Assembly: GCF_022539505.1 (NCBI RefSeq)
Contig: NC_061514.1
Coordinates: 325,669,090 to 325,733,089 of the forward strand
Origin: Lolium rigidum
Lineage: Eukaryota > Streptophyta > Magnoliopsida > Poales > Poaceae
Length of the DNA stretch: 64,000 nucleotides
Reading direction: 5' to 3'
Shown here piece after piece: positions 12,351 to 23,927 of this stretch (positions are counted from its first letter, which is position 1; every line of letters begins with the position of its first letter). The notes under the pieces were generated by a model. It searched no databases. It was not told the origin of the DNA and saw only the letters and a list, made by a program, of their open reading frames with translations. A program made the position numbers and the translations under genes.

Positions 12351-12780
12351 AACATGGTAACCACCACAGAACCAAAATCTAGATTATTAACAGTTAAATA
12401 TTCTGCAAAAAGCCTACAGTCAGTTTCAACTTGGTCAAGATGTCGGTGTTTCCAAAGTATGGGGAGATGATATACCCTCTCATGACAGCATTAAGAGCTT
12501 CCTTGTTCATGGGAATTTAACATTACGAAACCAAAAGTTGAATAGAAAAACAGTGTTAAACAGAAACTCAATTCCATGAAACAAACACTCACTTGAAATA
12601 CAGTAATAATTTCTGTAATACAGCACACATTCCAGAGGACTGCAGAGAGTTTTGCCCCCAGATTACAGAATGCAAGGTGTGTGACAGACCAGAGGGGGTG
12701 CCAAAGGAAATGTCTACATCATCAGTGTATCGGTACACATGATGAACTACTGAAATGAATTATACATGGCTCAGCTCCAT
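12351..12780. other. Junction and 3' flank of the DUF4220 gene
   Basis: Similarity to the dioxygenases ends near 12350 and the sequence becomes the region downstream of the minus-strand gene at 12781. No other gene is seen. Confidence 0.5.
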
Positions 12781-14829
12781 TTATTCTTTACTTTGGCGTA
12801 TGTGTTCCAATATAAGCCACACGATGGTGGTGAGCTCACCACCGCTGCTAAGCTTCCTGGCATGTGACTCCCTGCTGCACCGGTTGGCTGCGTACGCTAG
12901 GAAGTCGGTCCACAGGACTAGCAGCAGACTCACCTCATGTACCTTAGCTTCAATTACTATTTTAGCAATCATCTGCGCATATATGAGCCGAGGATTTTTA
13001 GAGCCGGGGCGACCATAGTCCTTGAGGTTCAGTACGAGGTCAGCGAGCTCCTTCTCAAGCATAGAAGGTTTCAAGTCCCAGTGACGATGCCGTCGGAAAA
13101 ATTTCTTGAGCACGGTGCAGAAGCTGTCACCAGGAGAACTGGCGAGTTGATTTTTACGGCATATCCCATCCAGATTGTTGCAGGTTTGCTGATACAACCA
13201 GTTTTGGGGAAGGCCTGGTAGCATGTAGGGGCGGTTCACGAGGAGGAACATCAAGTAATTGGACAGTGCCCTGATTATCTCCACACGGTCCATTTCCTCG
13301 AGGTCAGCCCTTTTCTCCTTTTCCTCCCATGCAGCGAGGATCAAGTCTGTGGCGATGTGCCAGATGATGATGCTCTCATGGAAGTCAACTCCATGATACT
13401 CCTTTAGCTTCTTGAACAGCCCAGGGTACCTCTCTTCGTCATCCAATGATTCACCCCACATATCCCTGAGTAAGCCCATTGTGTTTACATCACGCCGTGA
13501 GACCCATTCACTGAGAGCCTGTGCACGCTCCATGACCTTCTTCGGGACAACGATGCTACATGAATAGTACCTCCTGTTCCACCAATCGCCGCAGCCCAGC
13601 ATCTTGAACAGATTACCGAGCCGGCGGCTCATTGGATCCACCTGTCCGGCACGAAACCTTAGCATGTTGTGCTGCCCCATGGTGCCTGACCACTTCCTCG
13701 AGGTTCCTGTCATGATCTTGCCAGGCCAGGACCTACGAAGTGAAATAAGTAGGGACCGTAGCCGATGCCATCTTCCACTGCACAGAGCGGAATGCCGGAG
13801 CCAGTCCCATCGCGTGGCACACAACAAAGCAAGCGCCCAGCTTGAACCTAATGCGCCAACCAGCGATTTGGTCTCTAGAACCAAGGCGCTACCCAGTAAG
13901 GTGTATGTGATGTCAATATCCAGGCGGCTGTAACCATCTTTGATGCTCAACTGGAACAACACGAGCGAGGCAGCGATTGCGAGCGGTGAGATGACACGGA
14001 TGCAGTAGCCAACCCAAGAGTGGGCCACGCTTGCTTTGGTGTACAGGATGTCGTACAAGAGGGACAGCTCCATCTCCATCACACTCCACATGAACTTGAT
14101 ATCTCCCCTAAGGTCCCCGATTATTTTCTTTTCCTCAGAATCCACCTCTGTCGCCGGGCTATCCGAGTCCACCTCGATTACCGAATCGACTATTCCACGC
14201 TTGCAGATATGAAACAGGGAATGAGCACGCTGCAGGACGAGCTCGTCCTCCAGGTCGTTGCAGTACCAGTCTTGATGCTCAATGTAAAAATGTTGGTGAT
14301 GCTGGTTGCGTGCCAGTACCTTGAGGGAGCTCTGGAGGCTGCTGAAGTTGGCGAGCCAGAGCGCACATGTCCTCTCAGCATACTTTGCAAACCCGACAAG
14401 GAATATCAAGATGGCAGCCAGCATGAGGAAGAGCCCGCTGCCAGTGATGTGCTTGTAGAGGACATATCCGGCTCCCAGAACCTGCAACACAAGGCTCAGC
14501 AAGTGGCGCGTCCAGAGCTTGTTGTCCTCCAGGGCGTAGGCGGTGATGTTGTCCGGGCCACCAAGGTGCAGCAGGAGGAATGGAGCCCAGTAGGCAATCA
14601 GCTGGTGGTCTTGCGGTGTGCTGCTGCTGTAGAGGAGCTGGCCGGCGGCATATGTCGCGGTCAAGTCTGACAGCTGGTACGCCAGCCAGAGGGGAAACCT
14701 CAGCCCAATTGAGCTACTACGCCGACGTAAGTTGGCTAAGAGATGGAGGGTGATCTGGCAGCCGAGGCTGACGAGAACCCCGATCTGGCTCGCCCAGTTG
14801 ATCCAGAAGTCCATTGGCCCTTCAGCCAT
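12781..14829 (-). CDS. DUF4220/DUF594 membrane protein
   Basis: An uninterrupted frame predicts 682 aa. The N-terminal DUF4220 part has hydrophobic helices at about residues 12-32, 80-92, 108-125 and 132-150, and the family signature WAPFLLLHLGGPDNITAYAL followed by EDNKLW. The C-terminal DUF594 signature, YAANRC then SHARKLSSGGELTT, lies near residue 660. Grasses have large clusters of such genes; their biochemical role is not established. The frame is open further upstream, but the ATG at 14829 was chosen because a clear intron acceptor (TTGCATTGCAG) lies 16 bases before it, placing earlier codons in an intron. A 720-aa product is the alternative. It interrupts the dioxygenase array on the opposite strand. 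No frameshift or stop is seen, so it is probably functional. Confidence 0.9.
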   Translation of the reverse strand: MAEGPMDFWINWASQIGVLVSLGCQITLHLLANLRRRSSSIGLRFPLWLAYQLSDLTATYAAGQLLYSSSTPQDHQLIAYWAPFLLLHLGGPDNITAYALEDNKLWTRHLLSLVLQVLGAGYVLYKHITGSGLFLMLAAILIFLVGFAKYAERTCALWLANFSSLQSSLKVLARNQHHQHFYIEHQDWYCNDLEDELVLQRAHSLFHICKRGIVDSVIEVDSDSPATEVDSEEKKIIGDLRGDIKFMWSVMEMELSLLYDILYTKASVAHSWVGYCIRVISPLAIAASLVLFQLSIKDGYSRLDIDITYTLLGSALVLETKSLVGALGSSWALALLCATRWDWLRHSALCSGRWHRLRSLLISLRRSWPGKIMTGTSRKWSGTMGQHNMLRFRAGQVDPMSRRLGNLFKMLGCGDWWNRRYYSCSIVVPKKVMERAQALSEWVSRRDVNTMGLLRDMWGESLDDEERYPGLFKKLKEYHGVDFHESIIIWHIATDLILAAWEEKEKRADLEEMDRVEIIRALSNYLMFLLVNRPYMLPGLPQNWLYQQTCNNLDGICRKNQLASSPGDSFCTVLKKFFRRHRHWDLKPSMLEKELADLVLNLKDYGRPGSKNPRLIYAQMIAKIVIEAKVHEVSLLLVLWTDFLAYAANRCSRESHARKLSSGGELTTIVWLILEHIRQSKE

Positions 14830-14845
14830 TGTTGTGAGCTTGATC

Positions 14846-14956
14846 CTGCAATGCAACAACTGTACATTAGTAAAATCAGTCACGGCGAAGAAACAAGGTA
14901 AAAGCACAAGCCTAATTGCATAGTTTTGAGCTAGGGGTCGCAAAGTGGTGGTGTAC
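14846..14956 (-). other. Probable 5'UTR intron of the DUF4220 gene
   Basis: On the minus strand, AGAG|GTACAC at 14957/14956 and TTGCATTGCAG|GATC at 14846/14845 bound a 111-base interval ending just before the start codon. The polypyrimidine tract is good. It is inferred from splice consensus only. Confidence 0.5.
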
Positions 14957-17858
14957 CTCTCCTAACTCTGAAGAAAGTGATCACATATGTGCAGCACTGT
15001 AGAGTATGACACTCAAGAGCTACTGATCGAGTAGTGGTACACACTGTCAAGTCACCATACATGGAGTATATGTGATTCCGATTTTCATGTTGTAGGAGCT
15101 AGCCAACTAGGTGTCCACTATCAAGTTTCAACAAGTGGCCGAAGAACCAAAAAATTAAGACTACAAACAAAGGTGAGGAAACGCATGTGAAGGAAGTGCT
15201 GGATGCAGCGGCCAGACCAACCGATTATTTGTTAGGTTGTCAATATTAAAATAGGAATCAAATGGGAACTAGGTTAATAAACACAGTTTCAAGCATGTGC
15301 CTGTGAGGTCTCATGAAATTTTTCTATCGTTGAGACCATACAAGCTGCACTCAATCAAACAACAATAATATTCTTATAACCCCAGAGCATGCGATAGCAA
15401 GCAGGATGTAGTTAGCACATGGACGGACCAAGACACAGCAGGGAGGCGACGAGGGTGAATCCGGCTATGCGGCCTGGAGATTTAAATGGGCAGGGACTGA
15501 TTTCTGGCGAGAGGTGCTGAACACTGGTCCTTCGGAGAAGATTGGTAGAAACTAATGGATTTACCGCAATGTTTTTACTATTACTCATGAAAACATATGC
15601 TCCTTAGACAGGCCAAAATAAGTGGCATAGATACATCAATAACCGGAATGCATATATACAAGTGCAGTGAAATGTGATAGTGGTGATACCTGCAACAGAA
15701 GCACTAGTAGTCTAGTACTTGCTGTACCAAAATTCAACAAAGTGGCAGCAGAGAAAGATGGCGGCAATTAGGACATTGCCTGGCCGGTACTTAAATACCA
15801 GTCTTTCAAATTGGAATAGTGCGTACTAAAAAGAAAAGCGGTGGATATGGAAAACAACTACTTTTGAGTCTCCAACCATACTTAATTAAAAGTAATTCCA
15901 CAGTGGCTTAATTAACTAAGACATGCGCAACTACCTCATCATTGGCGGCTGCATCTGTAGTTACTCAGTACTCAGTAGAGACGATAGCTCCAACAGCGCT
16001 AAGTTATGAATAACTGATGGTTTGCATCGGACTGTGCTTTTCTCATGGAAGAATAATCTCATCAGGATAAACCTCTGACCGATTTCCTCTAAGTAAAAAA
16101 ACCCGATTTCCAGTGGCTTGTATGTCTAGTACTCTAGTTTTACTGTTTCACCGCTGGAGTATAATGATCCACAGTGGGGCTGTATGGTCTGGATATAGGA
16201 AGTAAGCATGATTGTCATGAGCATTTGTTATTGTTGAGACCATGTGAGGACCAACAGTATGATATATGTGTAACCTATAAGGTTATATATGTGTAATCAT
16301 TAAGGTTCTACCCAATCAGCTAACGCTTTACACTAGATCATGCAATTCCTGCTTTAGAAGGAGGTGGATGACACTACAAACTGGAGTAACAGCAGCACCA
16401 ATTTCCAGAGTTTTTTGATCGGACGCAAACCTGAAACCTGAAGAAACCAACTTTTTGACAACAACTTTAGTGCACTGCAGCTTTAAATAGCCAACGACGA
16501 GAGAATGAGTGAGGTCACCCTATCATCGTCAGCGGAGTGACGATGCAAGAGGGCATCGGATCCACTGTCTTTTCCCTCTCTCCCTCCATGTGGCATGTGT
16601 GTGTTTCCATTGTCTCTTCCCTCAGCTTCCGCATCTCATGTTCTTGTTGATCTGTTAACACGGGGCCATTTCATATCAGTTCAACTTTCACAAACAAAAA
16701 CAATGCTTGGTGCTAGGGGTCAAGTTTCCCGAAGAGCCAGCTCCATTTGGTGAGGTGCATACCTGAGTCCTGATGGGGGTCCAGCCGAAGTTCTTTACAT
16801 GGTTTCCCATGAGCGGCTGATGGCATCCATGTAGATCTTGATTTACATATTTCACGACAGTAACTAGGACTGCAGAATTTGCAAGGACTGGGGATTGGAG
16901 AAGAAGGTGATGGCATTTAAAACTCATTTGCAACAAAATCTTCGGCTGTTGCATACTATGTGGCGGAGAGGATTGCAAAGTCTAGGTCGAAAAACTGTTG
17001 TGATTCAAGCTAGCAGATCTACTGGCTAGGTGCATTCCGCCATGCCGTCGCGCTTCGACGCTGCGCCACCGGACATGTAAAGCTCGATTTTTTCAAACAA
17101 AAAAAAAATTGCCGCCGCTCTCTCCACGTTGCAAATCCCGCCGGCATAGAGGTGGACGTACAGAGGAAAGGGGAGGAATAGAGGAGGAGTGGTGGTGGGG
17201 CGGAGCACCGCCGATCTGGTGAGGGGGCAGAGGAGAGGGCCCTCCTCTGCCTCGTCGTCGGCCACAGGGGCAGAGGACAGGGACTGGCTCGGTGCGCCGC
17301 TCGATCTGGATAGGAGGCCGGGGGAGGGAGATTGAGAGAAGAGAGATCTTGCTGCTGAGTGCTGAGAGAGATTGAGAGTCGAGTAGGCAGAGTCAGAGAA
17401 AATGTGGAAGCTGCTGCTGATCCTTTGCTGTAATTGCAGTTGCTGCTGATCATTTGCTGTAATTGCAGTTGCTGCTGCTAATTGCAACTGTTTGGCTGCT
17501 TGCTGTCGTTGCTGCTTTTGCTGATTGCTAACTGCTGTGTGAGAGATTGTATTAATCTTATTACTTCTCTCGACATCTCAGGCTTTTTTGATTGGTGGGA
17601 ATTGTACAGAATTCTCACGGTATTATATTTTTGTGGACTTTTTTTCTTATAACAATGGATTTGATTTGTAGGAATAGAACTTGTAGGATTTTTTTCCTAT
17701 GGTTCGTGTAGGAAATTTTCCATTAGCTATGAACTCTTTGTAAAATTCCTACCGTGGAAGAAAATTCATGTGTCTTTTCTATGATGCCACCAAACAATCA
17801 GTTGTACCAATTATAGTAGGTTTCTTTCATATATTTCGCAAAAAAAAGGTTTCTTTTA
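14957..17858. other. Upstream region of the DUF4220 gene, no coding gene seen
   Basis: About 2.9 kb without a convincing protein. It probably holds the promoter and leader exons of the minus-strand gene; another donor-like GCAG|GTATCACC occurs near 15690 on the minus strand. Long minus-strand frames at 17.0-17.5 kb are low-complexity Ser/Pro/Leu frames over a GC-rich CTG/GAG-rich patch and are not accepted as genes. Confidence 0.45.
17413..17470. repeat. Tandem repeat, 2 x 29 bp, CTG-rich
   Basis: The unit GCTGCTGATCCTTTGCTGTA plus ATTGCAGTT occurs twice in direct succession with one base change, then decays into GCTGCTGCT runs. Confidence 0.8.
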
Positions 17859-19751
17859 TCTATACCACTATATAATGGGCCAATTTTGAATTGGATCTCC
17901 ATAAACAAGTATAGCCATTGATTTCCTAAATCTAACGGCTGAGAACACTGGGATTGTGCAAAGCAGCTGCCTCCACGATATTCTAGAACCGTCGCCCACC
18001 TTCGTCGAGGCAACACGGCAGCGGTCGCTGCAGGTGCACGCGCAGGACGAAGCTGGGTTGGGGGCACGACGAGGCCATCACCGGCAGTAGTATGGACGAT
18101 GGGGACAGCGCGGATGGCTCGAGCGTCAAGCCAGCTGTCTGGTGGTGCGTCAGCGGCGTCAGGCCAGGCGGGATCATGTTCCTTGCCATCTCGGGATTCG
18201 CAGGGTCGAGGAGGTGTGAGGGATTGGTCCACTTCAGATCCCGCCGCCACAGGCTACTCCGGCGGCCTCCCTCTCCATCCCACGCCGCTGGTATCGTCCG
18301 CGGCCGCCCCACGCTCTGTTTCACAAGAAGCACATGTACGGTTTCTTCGCTGATCTTATCCTTTTTTTTTCTTTCATCAAACATGGTTCTGTTCTCTGCT
18401 GCTGATCACTTAATTGAGGGGCAATCTGGAAAGAATCGTGTGGGTGTTTCCCTGATGTTTTCTAGAGCCGTTGTTGGCCAAAGAACAGCGAACCAGAAGC
18501 GTTTCCCTCATGTGGTTAGTTCAACGAGCAAAGAGGAAAAACATTGATTCGTTCAATTCTTTTTCTTTCCATGTGTGTCTGAAAGACTCGGAATTACGTG
18601 ATACATACAGTAACCTGAAATGGCTTTGGGGCGAACATAATTGCTGTGTTCTGAATTGTTCGTTGGTGAAGCACTGAAATGAATTTGGAAACTACTGAAC
18701 ATTCTCACGTGTAAATCAATGAACAGTGATCTGTGTGTTTGTGAGTCAATTGGCAGTTTCCCATCCGGCGTTGGACAAGGTCCTCTTGTGGTAACCTGTT
18801 CTGCATGTCTTCTTTGCTAGAGTCTCATTTATAATTGCTGGAGTGATATTATACTTTTGTATCCAGTGTTATACTTTTCCCATTATACATTCACTGTAAC
18901 CACACGTACCAATTTGAACTGATTTTTTTTTTGTCTCAGATCAGCACTGGTATATACTTTTGGTATTCCTATACTTTGCTAAATGGTACCGCATCAGCAT
19001 AAACTAATGAAAGATTTCTAACATGCTAGGTAGAGCTTTCTGTTGTATGGATGGTTGATATAGAGTGAATATATAGATTTAATTGTTATCCCCTGTAATT
19101 ATCCACAAGAAGTGGACATGCCCAGTAATGGAAACTCCTTTCATATTGGTGTTGATCATTTGCACACTTCAGGAAGATATCATTAGCATGCTACTGGTAC
19201 ACCAAAAGCTGCTAGCACAACTTTATGAGAATCCTGCTCTTATGAAGTGTTTCAACAATTTTTAGAATTAACAATGTGCTACTTAAGAAATATAAGCTTG
19301 CTGGTGATAACTATATTGGAGGTGATTTAGTGTTACATCTTGGATTGCTTTCGAAGGCTTTCAGAGTAGATTGCCATACTGATGTTTGGTTAGGTTCTTG
19401 TCCTAGCATTGTTGTTTAGGTATTAAACCATGACCGAGTTGTAGCCCCAATTGCTTAACATATTCCACTTTTTACCCACAAAAAAAGGATGCAACTTTAC
19501 ATTATATAATTAGCAACTAGCATGTATATAATTGGCTTTGAGTTTGTTTAAGAATTTGTAGTTCAAGTAAATGTCTGTAGTTTTGGTTTAAATGCTTGAC
19601 CAGACTGATGTCCTCACTGACACTATATTTAGGGTGACTTTGATTGTGCATGCGCTTTTCGTTGGGAGGCTATTGTATAACTGAATAATTTTGTTAAACT
19701 GCATTAGATAGAAACAAGTTTATGACGTGCAATGCACGTGTCTCTTACTAG
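17859..19751 (+). mobile_element. Candidate non-autonomous Helitron
   Basis: The left end reads A|TCTATACCACTATATAATGG, like grass Helitron 5' ends. The right end has the palindrome ACGTGCAATGCACGT followed eight bases later by CTAG|T, the usual hairpin plus CTRR signature. Insertion between A and T leaves no target duplication, as expected. The interior (about 17940-18330) is GC-rich and exon-like on both strands but matches nothing I recognise; it may be captured host sequence. No Rep/helicase is present. Confidence 0.5.
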
Positions 19752-19774
19752 TATAGAATTTACGGGGCAGACCA

Positions 19775-20197
19775 TCAGAAACCACAAGTGTAGCTCGAGT
19801 TACACGTAACTCGTTTTCTGAAAAAAATCAAAATAACATTTTAAATTTAAAAAAAATCTGAAACTAAATCTACATGTAGATAATATTGTGATCTACAAAC
19901 GTGGAAAATTTCAACTGGAAATACCTTATATTTGGAGCTACGCAAAAATGACAAATCCTAATATCAATATTAGTGAACAGTGTCAGATTTCAAAACCTCG
20001 AAATCTCTCAGATTTTGTCATTTTTCTGCAGCCTAAAATACGAGGTATCTCGAGTTCAAATTTTACAGATTGGTAGATCCCATCATTGTCTACATCTAGA
20101 TTTTTTGTTAGATTTTTTAAAAACTTTAAACCCCATTTCCAAATTTTGCAAAAAAAAAAGGAGCTACCTGTAGCTCGGGCTACAAAAATTCACTCCC
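19775..20197. mobile_element. Mutator-like MITE with 9-bp target duplication
   Basis: GGCAGACCA stands on both sides (19766-19774 and 20198-20206). The ends are imperfect inverted repeats: TGTAGCTCGAGTTACACG near the left, and its near-complement (CTGTAGCTCGGGCTACA) near the right. The interior is AT-rich and non-coding. A 9-bp duplication with long imperfect inverted repeats points to the Mutator superfamily. Confidence 0.65.
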
Positions 20198-20639
20198 GGC
20201 AGACCATTGCATTCCTCCATTTTTCCTATTCTTTTACTTTTCCTATTCTATGAATCAAACAAGCCTTAAATGTGTGACATTTATTGGAGTTCCTCCTTGA
20301 TGAGTGGCTACATGTCATACACCTTACTTTGATGAGTCTATTACAACTATCTTGCACTCAAAATATGGAAAATTCACTACCAGCCATCTAGGATGGCGGA
20401 CAAAGAAATAGAGACCGAGGTTGTGGAGCAGATGAAAATCATCGCAAAGCTATTGGAAAATTTCACGTGCCAACAAGGTGCTCCTCGCCGTGCTGGTGTA
20501 GCGCTTGAGGGTGCTCGAGCTACGGCTGTCGCCCACGACGCCACCTCTGCATCCCTCATCAATTTATGTGGGTATACCTAAATAGGTATCCCTCGTTAGC
20601 TTACCCGGTGCGATCCAAGTAAAAGCCCATGGAAGAATA

Positions 20640-21480
20640 AACCAGCCTAAGTACAGTTGGGTTATGCAGAGCACCCGAGTGTTGGACAGTACGACGGCAT
20701 CGCGACCATATCCTGCAAATAACGTCAGGTCTCCTAGTTCTTTTAATTACCAAATACAGTTTGAGTCGGTTTGTAATTACCTTACTTGCAAGACAAGCAC
20801 ATCATGTACATGTACATGTGTTGAGGCAATGAGATTGGGCATGCGATTCAGCAGCCCAACACAACTTACATGGTATCACACACCGGTCAATCCTCCCCCT
20901 CTGAACCCTAACCGTTCTCTTCCTCTATCTCCAACTGACGCCAGCCCTAGCAACCCTTCCACTCCACCATGACACTTGGTGAGCTCGAGGCCCTTGAGGC
21001 CACAACCAAGGAACACGAGGAGGCCATCTCCGTCCGGGAGGCCGAATTCGTTCGCCTTGCCGCCGACAAAGGCAAAGATGGATCTTCTCATGCCTCTCCC
21101 GCCGCTAACCCAAACCCTACCACTGGAACCACCCAACCATCCCCACCCACCTTCGTCCACTCTATCAAAACCTACGTCCCCTATCACCCTCGATCTACAA
21201 GCCTCCAGCCATGCCCAATGCATGGCGTGAGCTTTTTCTTGTCGCCCTCGGGTGTTGCGACCTCACCTCCCACGTCATCGGCGACGAGTTCGGCCCCTCC
21301 AACACTTCACCAACCTCTCAATGGGGCCACGACAACTTCACTGTGATCAACTAGATTTACGTCTCCATCTCCCCCGACCTGTTAGGAATCATCATGAAGC
21401 ATGGATCCTCCACGCGGCAGATCTGGGCCGCCATTGACATCCTCTTCCGAGACAACAAGAAGAGCCGCCATGGACCTGTG
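20640..21480 (+). mobile_element. Copia-type retrotransposon fragment: LTR end, primer site, broken gag
   Basis: TGGTATCA at 20871, following an LTR-like ACA end, is the usual initiator-methionine tRNA primer site. From about 21200 a gag-like reading (WRELFLVALGCCDL, then ISPDLLGIIMKHGSS, then FRDNKKSR) matches plant Copia gag. It lies in a different frame from the N-terminal open frame at 20969 and contains a TAG where Trp is expected before IYVSISPDLL. Protease, integrase and reverse transcriptase are missing. It is a dead fragment. Confidence 0.7.
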
Positions 21481-21489
21481 GTGTGCGAC

Positions 21490-22660
21490 AAGGATACAAC
21501 TTAACTAAGAAAACTCCCACAATGTAACATACATGTAACATGACACCTGGCTTTGCATATAGAAGTCAGGAGGGACCGCTAGGTGGGAGGATACAACAAC
21601 AAGCAATAAAACAAACCCTAGCTACCCTATATCGCTTAAACCATAGCAAATCTCGGTGACCTTTGTAACCTCATCAATAATACAAGCAGACAAGCAAGAC
21701 GTAGGGTTTCTCCTTCGAAGGCCTGAAGCTGGGTAAACACACCTTGTTCCCTATGTGTTATGTTTGTAAGCCGTCGAAACCACCAACATGCTTCTTCGCC
21801 AAAACCTAATTCCATCACATAATGGAATTGCCGTTGTTACCCCACTCAATTAGCGCCATCTGTGGGAAGTCCGTCTGATGGATCCATGGTTTCTTCCGGT
21901 TTCGATCCCAACGGTCTACAACTCACCAATTCTGGAGGAATCGATCTATTGTGGCCTACTGGCCACATTCGCGGGCTACGCAACCGACCTTTTCCTCCTC
22001 CAGCGAGGGAGAGGAGATAACCTTTGGGAGCTTCCACTTCCACTTCAACTCGGCGGGCTCTATCCTCCTGACGGATCCGATCTGCTCGGTTCCGATGGAG
22101 TCGACATCGCCATCGACCACCACGATACCCGCTGCGACATCTTCCATCGGCTCATGCAGCGGGTTGGACTCAACTTCTACCTCTACACCAACAACGGTCT
22201 ATTGCTTTGATTGCAACACTTATCACGTCATGGCTCCAAAACGATCTCACGGAGAGCCATGAAAGCTGCTTCACCACCCGCAACAAGAAAGGTAGCAAGA
22301 GCACTCGCCCGACAAACTTCCAGTGTGCGGTGGTCATCAATCCTGAATCCTCTACCGCAGCTTCCGCCAGACGTGCAACAAAAGCTCCTCCCACCAGAAA
22401 CACTACCAGTGGAAACGCCAACAGCAGGGGCAAGGACCTACCTGTCCTTCGACTCCCCGCATCATCTTGGAAAAGAGCCAGGGAAACTTATTGGGGCGAG
22501 AGACCCTTTACAGGAGTCAAAACACGAGAAGAGATGAAGGCCTACCATTCCCTCCTCGCCGGTCGAAGGACCAAGCTGGAGGATGAACGTAAAAGGAATT
22601 GAAGACGAGAACAAGAAGATGAGGAAGAAAAGAAAAAGAAACTCGGTGAGCGCGTGAACT
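21490..22660 (+). mobile_element. Gypsy-type retrotransposon fragment
   Basis: TAGCGCCATCTGTGGGAA at 21851 resembles the primer-site region following Gypsy 5' LTRs, preceded by an LTR-like segment with AAACCCTAG motifs. The following frame begins MVSSGFDPNGLQLTNSGGID, as in the leader region of some grass Gypsy elements, but breaks within 400 bases. It abuts the Copia fragment, suggesting nested or successive insertion followed by deletion. Confidence 0.55.
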
Positions 22661-23639
22661 AAAATATTGTTTCCCGTTACATCATTTCTAAAATATATAT
22701 ACACCGTTGATCCCTGTAGCAGCGCACTGGCACTTTGCTAGCATAAAGCGATGAAGCTGGGTTATCATCTTTTTTTGGGGTATCCCTTGCCCTAACACAC
22801 ATGTGAGCCGACTCCACCTTTCTCGCTTGGTGCATCAGTTCTCGCCGCTTCAGCCGCCTCCGCCTTTCCTCTTGATGCAAAAGCCCTGGCATGTCCGCCG
22901 ATTTTGCCTTTCTTGCCCGGCTTATCCACCCTAGTAGTGTGAGGCGCCATCGCTAGGTGTTGGGGAAGAGTTAGGGTTACTACGACAAATGGATAATGAT
23001 CATGATCTCACATGCGAACGTTCAAGATGTTAATTGCATAACTTATCTCAAGGTGAAACGGTCCTAAGTGGACCAAACGTTTCCAAATCTATCCATGGTG
23101 GTTAAAAAAAGAGTCAAAAACCAGTCAATCATCGTTAAATAGCTACCAGGGATAAAAATTGGACTTAATTAAAAGTTTGAGGGCAGGTTTAGACTAAAAC
23201 AAAGTTAAGGGACCAAAGTTAGGCTTTTGCGATACATGAGGGACCAAAAGTGCACTTAACCCTTTTTTTTTTTAAAAAAAAAAGAAAATTTTCTGAAACT
23301 GGTGTTATCCAGAGAACGAAGATTTTTGAACTTTGAGCTTATAATTTTGCTAAAAGCTCTCTAGCCTTACTAACAGGGCGGCATGTATGGCTCGGTCATT
23401 GCGCACAAACATTAGAAGAAAGAAAACCCTGCAGATGGACTGATTCTCATAAAAGAACAAAGAACCTGCAGACGGACTACTATACAACAATCTGCTGGCC
23501 TGAGAGTGAGCGTTCTTATAGTACCGCATCTACAGGTAGAGAGGATAAGGCAGCTGGAGCCTCGAGGGGATACTGATCGTACATGTAGTAACTAATTCAA
23601 AGTGTGTCAGTTCAAAGGGATTATGTCCCTATTCAATTT
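22661..23639. other. Spacer, no gene seen
   Basis: No credible frame. A T-run followed by an A-run near 23270 forms a short perfect palindrome. Nothing else is recognised. Confidence 0.45.
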
Positions 23640-23927
23640 GGCCATTAGCCGCCGGCCAGATTTACCATCTGGTCGGTCGAAAACAATAGAAGGAGAGAAC
23701 CTTCCGGCGAGCCGATCGAGGAACCATTTGGCATATATTTTCATGCGACGACGCAGTTTACTGTAACTCTTCCCTTTGTGTTGCATCGAATCCAACAAAA
23801 GAAAAAGATTACCAAGTTGCAGAGTTAACAGTCTTATGCTTCCTCAGTACTAGTATATAACAAGCAGAAGCAAGGCAAGTAAATACCGCAGCGTAGCACG
23901 TAATTCAGAACTAGCCAACTAGTGATC
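23640..23927 (+). promoter_or_regulatory. Conserved upstream block and TATA box of gene 3
   Basis: The region repeats the array's upstream order (GGCCATTAGCCGCCGGCCA, CCTTCCGGCGAGC, TCGAATCCAACAAAAG). A TATATAA box lies at 23854-23860, 68-74 bases before the ATG, a spacing similar to genes 4 and 6. Confidence 0.6.

Noticed and set aside
14020..14670. 216-aa plus-strand open frame
   Set aside because: It is the antisense of the DUF4220 coding region, which has clear family signatures on the minus strand.
17019..17487. Overlapping minus-strand frames of 144 and 153 aa
   Set aside because: Ser/Pro/Leu/Gln-rich low complexity with no domain, no splice context and CTG-repeat origin.
20393..20581. 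62-aa plus-strand frame starting MADKEIETEVVEQMK
   Set aside because: It reads plausibly but is short, has no homology I recognise, no promoter or splice signals, and is surrounded by mobile-element remains.
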